From Nelumbo lutea (Eukaryota; Streptophyta; Magnoliopsida; Proteales; Nelumbonaceae), in assembly GCA_022828595.1 (NCBI GenBank), contig JAKGHH010000002.1, positions 42,254,222 through 42,318,221 of the forward strand: DNA of 64,000 nt, read 5' to 3'. The notes below the pieces were generated by a model, which saw only the letters and a program-made list of their open reading frames with translations, had not been told where the DNA came from and did no database searches. A program made the translations under genes and the position numbers. Positions 14,101-24,728 of the stretch are shown here, piece after piece (position 1 is the stretch's first letter; every line of letters starts with the position of its first letter).

Positions 14101-17100
14101 TCTGGAAAACGTTGGTTCATTACTTTTATTGATGATTATACTATGGTCACTTGGGTTTTCCTTTTGAAAGAGAAATTTGAATGTTGAAACTGTGTTAAAA
14201 AATTTTTATAACATGGTTCAAACACAATTTCAGACTCAGATTAAAATTTTTCGAAGTGATGGAAAGGAATTTTTTAACAATGTGTTAGGGAATTTTTTTG
14301 CTAAGAAAGGAATTGTACACCAAAGTTTGTGTAATAATACACTTCAACAAAATGGGGTGGCTGAAAGAAAAACAAACATCTCCTTGAAGTTGCTAGAGCT
14401 CTAAGTTTTAAAACTAAGGTTCCTAAGTATCTTTGGGGAGATGCTGTTTTAACAGCCACTTATTTGATTAACAAACTGCCTACACGAATTTTGGATTTTA
14501 AAACACCCATACAAGTTTTCATTGATTGTTTTCCAAACTCTCAGCTAGTGACAAACATTCCCTTAAAAATTTTTGGAAGTGTGGCCTTTGTTCATAACCA
14601 TGATCCTAAACATTCAAAACTTGATCCAAAAGCAAATAAATGTATTTTTGTAGGCTATCCCACTAATCAGAGAGGTTACAAGTGCTTTGATCCAGTTTTG
14701 AAAATGATGTTTGTGACTATGGATGTCACATTCTTTGAAGGAACCTCATACTACAGCAACTCCCATCTTCAGGGGGAGAGCAACACTAGTGAAGATGGTT
14801 TTTTAGATGGTTCTGATTTAATGATTGAATTTGTCCATAATGATGTTCCTCACAACTAGTCACCGAAAGAAAGTGAGGCAAAAAATATAAAATTAGTGGA
14901 AACAAATGAATTAAATATTGAAAATGAACAACCTTTGGTGTTGCCATCCCAAAATGAAAAAGCTGAAACAACAGAGATGCGTACAAAACATATTAAGGCC
15001 TAGTATATTCAAGGGAATATCTAGCACAAAAAAGGAGAGGCACTATTCCGCAACATCAACAAGAATCTGATCTGAGATTGGATCATGAAATATTCATGAT
15101 AATTCTCCAAAAATTCCTGAAAATATTCCTCAAGGTAATTCTAATTCTTCTAGTCAGCTTGATCTTCCCATTGCTCTTAGGAAAGGTGTTAGGTCTTGTA
15201 CAAAACATCCTCAGTCAAATTTTGTATCTTACAAAAATATTTCACCTTCATATTGTGCCTTTATTTCACAAGTGTCTAGTGTATCCATTCCTAACAGTAT
15301 CCAGGAGGCTCTAAATGTTCCTGAGTGGAAAGAAGCTGTTTTTGAGGAGATGAGAGCTTTAGAAAAGAATGCTACTTGGGAGAAAGTGGATCTGCCAGAT
15401 GGAAAGACAATTGTTGGTTGTAAATGGGTGTTCACTCTGAAGTACAATTCAGATGGATCCTTGGAGAGATACAAGGTTCGCCTAGTAGCTAAAGGCTTTA
15501 CTCAGACATATGGAGTGGACTACTCTGAGACCTTTTCTCCAGTGGCGAAACTAAACACAGTTCGAATACTCTTATCTGTTGCAGCTAATCTTGATTGGCC
15601 ACTGAACCAACTGGATGTGAAGAATGCTTTCTTGAATGGAGACTTGAAAGAATAAGTATATATGGAGCCTCCACCTAGTTTCACTGAGAAGTTTGGAACT
15701 AAGGTATGCAAGCTAAAAAAGTCTCTATATGAAGTTAAACAGTCTCCCGGAGCCTGGTTTGAAAGATGTAGAGAACACTGATGTGGGCCCCACGGCTGTG
15801 GTCCCCACTGTGTTCGTATGACAGCACATGTAATCTTTGATTAGTTTGTCAGTGTTAGTTGGTAGTTATCTTAGACAGCTTGTTATCTCAATTATTTATT
15901 TGTTTTATTTGCCATGTAGCATTAAGGGAAATTTTGTCCTTTCCTACATTTAGTGAACATAAACTATAAATATTGAGAGAGTGGCGGCGGCAGATTCATT
16001 CGATCTGTCCCTCCTTTCAAAACCCTTGTGTACTTCTACTTCTTCTCCCTCTTCTACTTTCCTCTACTTCTCTCAATCTGAAATCTGTTGGAATTCAAGA
16101 CTGACTGTAGTCTTGATCGAATACTTGGTATCAGAGCCTATCTAGGGTTTCTCATTTGAGTCTAGTCCAACCGACCACATGAGAACTGTCTAGGGCTGGA
16201 AGCCTACAAAGGACTGTTCGTCGGCTGGTTCTTGGAGGTTACCAGAAAAGTTTAGCAGCTGTTCAAAGACCTTTTGAGACTTGCGGAGTGTTTTGGTAAT
16301 CAGGAAGAATCAGAGAAGGTTAGGGTTCAAGCCACGATTGAAGGTAGCGATCAGAGCTCTCTGAGTAAGTCTTTATTTTTCCCTTGAGATTACTGTCAAT
16401 CAAGATAGGTTGGACCTATCTAGGAGGAGCAGCCAAACTCTCCTATTTTCTCTCAGAGGTGATCAATTTTCTTTTAGGGTTTGTTATTAACCCTACGATT
16501 AGACTTGACTGTGAATTCTTTTGGAAAGTGCAGCTGAGCACTGTTTATGTTCTCACAAAGGTCTTCCTAACCCTACGATTAAAACCCTAATTCTGCTTCA
16601 GCATTACAGATTGCTTTCTAAGAGGGTTTCAGACCTGTTTTTGGCTTCCAAGCCTGTTTTGGGGGTGAGAACTGTTATCGGACTGCATATATTCTCATTG
16701 CCGATTGGTTTCATATCAGATCTGAACTGATTTCATACAGATTTCTGATTGTGATTGATTGTTTAAGTGTTGTTTTCTATTGTAGTAACCCTGATAGCTC
16801 TTAACTACTAATTCTTGACCAAGAATGGAATTCAAAAATCAGGGAGAAGGTGTTTTTGGGAACAACAGTTCTAGTAGTATGTCTGAGATTGCGTTTCAGA
16901 TTACAACTGTGAGATTTGACGGATCCAATTACTTGGAATGGGCCCAATCAGCTATGATGGCTATTGGGGGAAGGGGAAAACTTAGCTACCTATTGGGAGA
17001 CAGCCAAGGAGATATGGCCCAACCAAGAGAACTACTTGGTTATGACATGGCTGTGCAACTCTATGCAGCCACATATCAGCCAAAACTACTTGTGGGCAAA

Positions 17101-20100
17101 AACAGCCAAGGAGATATGGGATGTCATGAAAGAGACCTACTCCCAACCCCTTAATGTTGCTAGAGCCTATGAACTGAAGTGTGAGGTGAATAATCTTAAA
17201 CAAGGAGAGAAACCATTCTCTGTTTATTTCTCTACCTTGAAATCCCTGTGGCATGAAATTGACCATCTAGAGACTCTTGTGTGGGAAAGTCCAAAAGATG
17301 CATAGACCCATAGAAAGCAAGTCGAGACCAATAGGGTGTTTGAATTTCTGGCCGGCCTGAATTCAAATTATGACATTGTGAGACAGCAAATACTGACAAG
17401 AGACAGTGTGACCCTCTCTCAAGCATACTCCCTGGTGCATAGTGAAGAGACTGGGAGGATGGTTATAATGCAACATCAACCCTTTCCCCCAGCCCTGGCA
17501 GTAGTTAAACCTAAGTCTGAGGGTGATACAAAAAGGGACATGAAGAAGGAAGATAAATGGGATCTGGTATGTGAACATTGCAAGAAACCCAAGCATACGA
17601 AAGATACATGTTGGAAGCTCCACCCTCATTTAGTCCCAGCAAAACTAAGGAATAAAAGGGGTAATGCTCATATGGCTGTGAATACTGATTTTGCATCCTC
17701 GTCAGGCACAAAAGGCATGCCTCTAGATACCTTAGCTGCTGTTCAGGCTGCCATACAGTTGGAAAAGGAGGTTGGGAATTCAGCTCAATCATCTCAATCA
17801 CCATCAACCCCTGCCACATCTGCATTTGCTCATTCAGGTACTCGGGCCTCAGCCTACCATGCTTCAGCTCCAGGTAACACTGAACACTATTGGGTAATAG
17901 ACTCAGGTGCATCCGACCATATGACTAGCTTGCCATCATTGTTCACTACTTATCACTTATCTTCTGGTAGAGATAAAGTATCCACTGCTGATGGCTCTCT
18001 TGTTCCCATTTCTGGCAAGGGTGACATCAAGTTATTTGATACTATCTCTTTATCCTCAGTCTTGCATGTTCCTAAACTTGATACTAATTTTCTTTCAGTC
18101 AGTAGTATTACCAAACATCAGAACTGTTCAGTAAACTTTTTCCTTGACCGATGTGTTTTTCAGGACTTGGAGACGAGGAAAGTGATTGGGACTGGCCGTG
18201 AGACGAATGGGATCTATCTGCTAGGAGAGAGTTCTCATTTGAAAGAGCCAGTGGATAAGAAGTCTTTTGTTTATCAGTTTGTGAGTCTGATTATGCTTTG
18301 GCATAATCGATTAGGTCATTTATCTTTTCGGTCTTTGAAGAGTTTGTTTCCTACTTTATTTGAGTCTGTTGAGATGTCAAATTTGAGATGTGAGAATTGT
18401 GAGCTTGCCAAACATTGTAGAAGATCTTATTCCTTGAGTAATAAAAGAAGTAATAATTCTTTTGATATTATGCATACCAATGTTTGGGAGCCATATCACA
18501 TCCCTTCTATGGGTGGGTACAGATATTTTTTGTTGTTTGTTGATGACCATACCCATTTTTCTTGGGTCTAACTTATGCGTTCTCAAGATGAGGTTCCCAC
18601 TCTGACCCAAAACTTTCATCAGATGATTTTAACCCAGTTTGGGGTCAAAATCAAAGTCCTCAGATCTGATAATGCAAAAGAATACTTTGCTAAGCCACTG
18701 ACCTCTTATCTACTTGATCATGGGGTTATTCACCAAAGCACTTGTCCTCATACCTCACAGCAGAATGGGGTTGTTGAGAGGAAGAATAGGCACATTTTGG
18801 AGGTAGCTAGAAGCATCATGTTTACCTCCAATGTGCCTATCCGTTTCTGGGGTGATGTTATCCTCACGACAGTGTATCTCATTAATCGGGTTCCTTGCCG
18901 GGTCCTTGATATGAAGCCTCCATTTACCCTTCTATACCCAGACGAGGAGTTATTTACTGTTCCTCTTGAAACCTTTGGTTGTACCTGTTTTGTTCAGCTT
19001 CTTGGACCTCATCATTCCAAATTTGACCCTAAGGCCTCCAAATGCATTTTTCTCGGTTATGCTCAAACTCAAAAGGGTTATTGCTGCTATGATCCTGTTT
19101 CAGGGAGGAGATTTGTCTCGACGGATGTCACCTTCTTTGAGGAGGCACCCTATTATCCTAGGGTTTCTCCTCAAGGGGAGAGTAGTGAGAATTTGGGTCT
19201 TTTTTCTCAGGGGGAGCGCAGTGAGAGTGGGGTTAACTCACCTGAGATTGTTCCTTTACCCATTCCATTAAGTGATGAGGATTGTAATGGTGAGGGTTGT
19301 CAGAGGGATCAGGAGTTGAAGGTCTATCACAAGTGATGCAGGCAAGTTGATCTCAGTCATCAACAGTCTACGCCAGCTCCAGTTCCTTCTTCGGATCCAG
19401 ATCCAAGTACTACAGTCCCAGGGCCCACTAAGATACCTTCCATTGTTGCTACTTCCCCCCCTTCTTCAGATGACCTTGACCTCCCTATTACGGTCCGTAA
19501 AGAGAAACGGCGTTGCACCACATCCACAACTCACTGCATTTCCCAGTTTCTATCCTATGATCGCCTATCTCCCTCTTACAGGTCCTATCTCACTTCCATT
19601 GCCGATATCCCTATCCCCAAAATAGTGCAAGAAGCCTTATCAGTTCCAAAGTGGAAAGATGCAATGAAAGTTGAGATGGATGCCCTTTTGAAAAATAATA
19701 CTTGGGAGCTAGTTGACCTACCCAGAAGAAAGAAACCGGTTGGATGTAGATGGGTATTTACTGTGAAACATAATGCTGATGGCTCCATTGAAAGGTACAA
19801 AGCCCAGTTGGTTGCAAAAGGGTTTACTCAGACTTATGGTATAGACTACTTGGAGACTTTTGCTCCAGTAGCAAAGATGACCACTATTCGAGTTCTATTA
19901 GCCCTTGCAGCAAGTTACTCGTGGCCCTTGTTCCAGATGGACGTTAAAAACACCTTTCTGAATGGAGACTTACAGGAAGAGGTCTACATGCAGTTGCCCC
20001 TTGGATTCTATGATACAGAGACATGTAAGAAGGTTTGCCGACTGAATAAAGCATTGCATGGATTAAAACAATCCCCTAGAGCTTGGTTTGATAGATTCAA

Positions 20101-23100
20101 ACTAGTCCTTGGAAAATTCAGCTATGTACAGGCCCAGTCAGATCATACATTGTTTGTTAAAAGAGTGAACTCTTCTTTGACCTTGCTTGCTATATATGTG
20201 AATGATATTGTAGTGACAAGGAATAATAACAGTGAGATTGAGTCCCTCAAACAACTCCTTCATCAAGAGTTTGAGGTGAAAAATCTTGGTGCACTGCGAT
20301 ATTTTTTGGGTATTGAGGTTGCTAGATCTAAACAGGGGACCTTTATTTCTCAAAGTATGTTCTAGATCTGTTGGAGGAAACTGGAAAGTTAGGTGTCAAG
20401 CCTGCCGATACACCCATTGAACAAAATCACAAGATTAGTGTAGAAGGTGGAGAGCCTCTCGAAGACAAAGTTATGTTCCACGGTTGGTTGGAAAGCTCCT
20501 ATATATCTGCCTCACACAGCCAGACATCAGTTATGCAGTCAGTGTTGTTAGCCAGTACATGCATTCTCCTAGAACTACACATCTTCTTGCAGCTAAGAGA
20601 ATATTAGCATACTTGAAGAGATGCCCAGGTAGAGGAATACTATTCAAGAACAATAATCACATGAAGGTGGAGGTCTATACAGATGTTGATTGGGCTGGGA
20701 GTGTTGATGGCAGGAGGTCTACCTCTGAATATTATGCCCTTGTAGGAGGTAACCTTGTCTCTTGGAGGAGTAAGAAACAAAGTGTTGTTTCCCGCTCTAG
20801 TGCCGAAGCTGAATACAGGTCAATGGCTAACAGAGGGGCTGAAATCCTATGGTTGAAGTCACTACTTGAAGAGTTGGGTATTGATTATGAGAAGCCCTTG
20901 ATGTTGTATTGTGTTAATCAGGCGACTATTAATATAGCTCACAATCCGGTGCAGCATGACAGAACTAAACATATCGAAGTTGATCGACACTTTGTTAGAG
21001 AAAGGGTTTCATCACAAGAAGTGTGTCTCCTGTATATTACCTCCAACATGCAACTCGCAGATCTTCTCACCAAGGCCATTCCAAGGAAGAAGTTAGAGGC
21101 AAACCTATTCAAGTTGGGAATGACAAATATCTATTCCCAACTTGAGGGGGAGTGTAGAGAACACTAATGTGGGCCCCACGGCTGTGGGCCCCACTGTGTT
21201 TGTATGACATCACATGTAATCCTTGATTAGTTTGTCAGTGTTAGTTGGTAGTTATCTTAGACAGCTTGTTATCTCAATTATTTATTTGTTTTATTTGCCA
21301 TGTAAGCATTAAGGGCAATTCTGTCCTTTCTTACATTTAGTGAACATGAACTATAAATATTGAGAGAGTGGCGGCGGCAGATTCATTCGATCTGTCCCTC
21401 CTTTCAAAACCCTTGTGTACTTCTACTTCTCCTTTCTTCTCCCTCTTTCTTTTACTTTTCTCTACTTTTCTCAATTCGAAATCTATTGGAATTCAAGACT
21501 GACTATAGTCTTGATCGACTAGTAAAGATTCACAAGGTTCGTCAAAAGTCAAGGATATAGTCAAGGACAATCTGATCATTACTCTTTTCACAAAAAGATC
21601 CACCAAAGACAAGGTTTCAGTTTTGATTGTCTATGTTGAGGACATAATCTTGATTGGAGATGATATTGAAGAGATCAGCAGACTAAAGTAGAGCTTAGCC
21701 AAGGAATTCGAGATTAAAGACTTAGGCCAGCTAAGGTACTTTCTTGGAATGGAAGTGGCAAGCTCAAAGAAGGGCATTGTGGTTTCGCAACAAAAATATA
21801 TTCTAGATCTCTTGAAAGAAACTGGAATGAGTGGATGCAAACCTTCAGACACTCTGATAGAAGTTAATGCTAAACTTGGAGAAGTTAAAGATGGGGTTCC
21901 AGTAGATACAGGTAGATACCAAAGGCTGGTAGGAAGATTGATTTATTATCACATACACGTCCTGATATTGCCTTCGCTATGAGCATGGTGAGTCAATTTA
22001 TGCACTCCCCGTACGAAGAACATCTTGAAGTTGTGTATCGAATTCTTAAGTATCTAAAAGGCACACCAGGAAAAGGACTCTTCTTCAAGAAAAATGAGAA
22101 GAGAGGGGTTGAGGTGTATACAGATGTGGACTGGGTAGGCTCGACCACTGATAGAAGGTCAACTTCAGGGTACTGCACATTTCTTTGGGGCAATTTATTT
22201 ACTTGGAGAAGCAAGAAGCAAAGTGTAGTTGCTAGAAGTAGTGTTGAGGCTGAACTCAGATCAATGGATCAAGGAGTGTGTGAGGTTCTTTGGCTAAAGA
22301 GGGTGCTAGCAGATCTTAAGAGACCAGTGAGTTTTCCTATGAAACTGTATTGTGATAACAAGGCAACTATCAACATTGCTCATAATCCGGTTCTACATGA
22401 CAGGACTAAACATGTTGAGATTGACAGACACTTTATAAAGGAGAAGCTTGAAGAAGGAATAATCTGCACTCCGTTTGTACTAACCACACAACAAGTTGCA
22501 GATATTTTGACTAAGGGCTTGTTGAGACAGCCATTTGAACTTCAAGTTAGCAAGTTGGGCATGATAGATATCTTTGCACCAATTTGAGGGGGAGTGTCGA
22601 CAAATTAAGAAAGATATGATTTGATTGATTAAGAAATTTGAATAAATTTAGGAAAGATTAGATTTGAATAAATTTAGGAAAGTCATATCCTAGGATTAAG
22701 GGAAAGATTTAGTCAATCCCTGAGTGAGAGAGATTCTAGGGGTTTGTCTTTCCTATCTTTTCTTATTTAAGTTGTATGCTCAATATGTTTTATGATCAAC
22801 AAAGAAAATTTTCCTCCTCTCCCTCTATATTTCGCAACAGTAGTTTCCATGAGCTCCTTGTTACATACATCTTGCCATCATTCACTGAATTATTTGCTAC
22901 CCATAGGGTACCATGTTGTTCTCTCCCCCCTTGCATCTTCAGCTTAAAGCCAATTGACACCACATTTGGTGGACCAAGAGGAGGCAAGGTCCAGCACCCA
23001 AGCCCATACACAGCCTACATAAAAGGCAATTATCCACCAGGCCCACCCTAGTTGACACATCAGCCAAAGCCAGACTTTACACCCTCATAGATACACATTT

Positions 23101-24697
23101 TGAATTCTCTTTGAGAAAGCAAGTTCCCATTGATTCACCAACTCATCTAAGGACCACTACTGCAGCACCAACAGATGGACCATCAACAGTGGATACTTGT
23201 GCACCATTGATGGTTGCCACTACGTGAGCCACCGCCTTAGCACCTTGAGACAAACTTGATCTCTCTTTCACCTTCTCAAGGGCCCCTTCCCTCCTCCACA
23301 GATTGACAATCCATCTATTGCGTTCACCTATTGTAAACTCTCAAAAGGTCCACAACATTCCTTCCACAAATCAACCATACCAAGGAGTGATTAAAAGCCT
23401 TCAGCCACAGGATCTTCCCTTCTCTACCCCACCCAGTCAGTTGTACAACCCCTTCCCAGACTAGGATTCAATACTAACCTAAACGTCCGTGTACTCCTTC
23501 CACCACCACTTGTAGCACTATAGCAAAACCATTTATCACTAAATCCAACAACTTAGGAATTCCAGATAAAGATCTCCCCCACATTAGAAGACAGAGAAAA
23601 ACTAATACCCCCCACTCTATGTTATCTTTTTTGACATCAATGTAACCTCTTAGTGCATTACCAATTTTTTTGAATGTTCCCTTAGATTGGACATGTAAAA
23701 GAAGCCCACCCTTAACACCATTAACCATTGCCTCTAGCAGGTAGAATCGACTGACCCATGGGATCACACCTTTCATGATGAGGCAGCTAGAGATAAATAA
23801 CTTTCAGCCATGTTAGGAACATCCAATGCCTTTACCTCTAATGAGAGAATGAACAGAAGAACGACTCTGCAAAGTCTTCTAACACTGAGCTTGCTTTTGG
23901 TTTCTAACAATTTCTTATTGCCAAAATCCCTCTTCATAAATGCAATCATATAGTACAGCTAGCTGTATTTCACTTTTTACTTTAATTTATCTCAAATTTC
24001 TTTCTATTTATTGTTACGTCCTCAAAATCTGCTGCATATAAGCTAGCCCACAATCAATAATGATTGAATGTATCTTGGCACGGTATTATGAAAAATCTCG
24101 GAACAGGTATCTATGATTAAAACATCTGCTACAGAAGTTTGGTTATGCACATATTAAAAGGGATACTCACTCAATTGATGTGAAAGTCAAATCAGATAGC
24201 ACCTATGTGATAGAAAGGTTCATTTTTAGTAGTGCTTCCTAGTGATTTAAAAGGTGCACCTAGGCACATTGACGATGCACATTTTAAGGCTTGTGCTTGT
24301 CCCAGGCACAACACTTAAGTAGTGCACCTGGTGTGCTTTGCGCTTCAGCACAGTTGTGTACCTTAGTTAAAATTTGTACATTTTTGTTCTTTTTAAGGAT
24401 GGAAGCTGGGTCGGAAGCTCTAACCCCACACCCCTGACCAAGCCCCTTGAGGCAAGCTGAAAGAAGTCTATGTTAGAGTCTTAAATTCTTATTTTCTACA
24501 TAAAAGATTAGTTTTGTAATTCTAATTATAGTTCTTTATTTTAGACCCTAACATGGACTTTTTTGGGCTTGCCTCAAGTGGTTCAGTACAAAGGCAACTT
24601 GTAGAAATGACAGATGTGAGGATTTACCTATTGAAAACTTGCTACAACCTCCCTGGGCATTTAATGATGATGATGACAACAACAATGGCAATGAGAA

Positions 24698-24728
<31 letters not shown>

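Larger units (their letters stand above)
15767..21523 (+). mobile_element. Copia element A, full length, nested in O
   Basis: A complete copia element has LTRs at 15767-16125 and 21153-21523, a primer-binding site at 16126-16138, a polypurine tract GAGGGGGAG (21144-21152) and target duplication AAAGA (15762-15766 and 21524-21528). It sits in the reverse transcriptase gene of element O in the same orientation. It is the same family as the B copies further right, judged from matching LTR and protein sequence. The LTRs differ at about 15 positions plus several small gaps, by eye. Confidence 0.95.
12047..22839 (+). mobile_element. Copia element O, full length, interrupted by element A
   Basis: The element has matching LTRs (12047-12319 and 22595-22839), a primer-binding site TGGTATCAGAGC directly after the 5' LTR (12320-12331) and a polypurine tract GAGGGGGAG before the 3' LTR (22586-22594). 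Its 5-bp target duplication is GTAGT (12042-12046 and 22840-22844). The internal order gag, protease, integrase, reverse transcriptase, RNase H is that of Ty1/copia. Element A was later inserted within the reverse transcriptase gene at 15766/21524. O lies in an APC4 intron, antisense to the gene. The LTRs differ by about six substitutions, a 26-bp insertion and a 2-bp gap, so it is not very recent. Confidence 0.95.

Noticed and set aside
23474..23776. Small membrane-like protein with a hydrophobic middle
   Set aside because: The layout fits a LINE ORF1-type remnant better, and no start context or neighbours support a gene.
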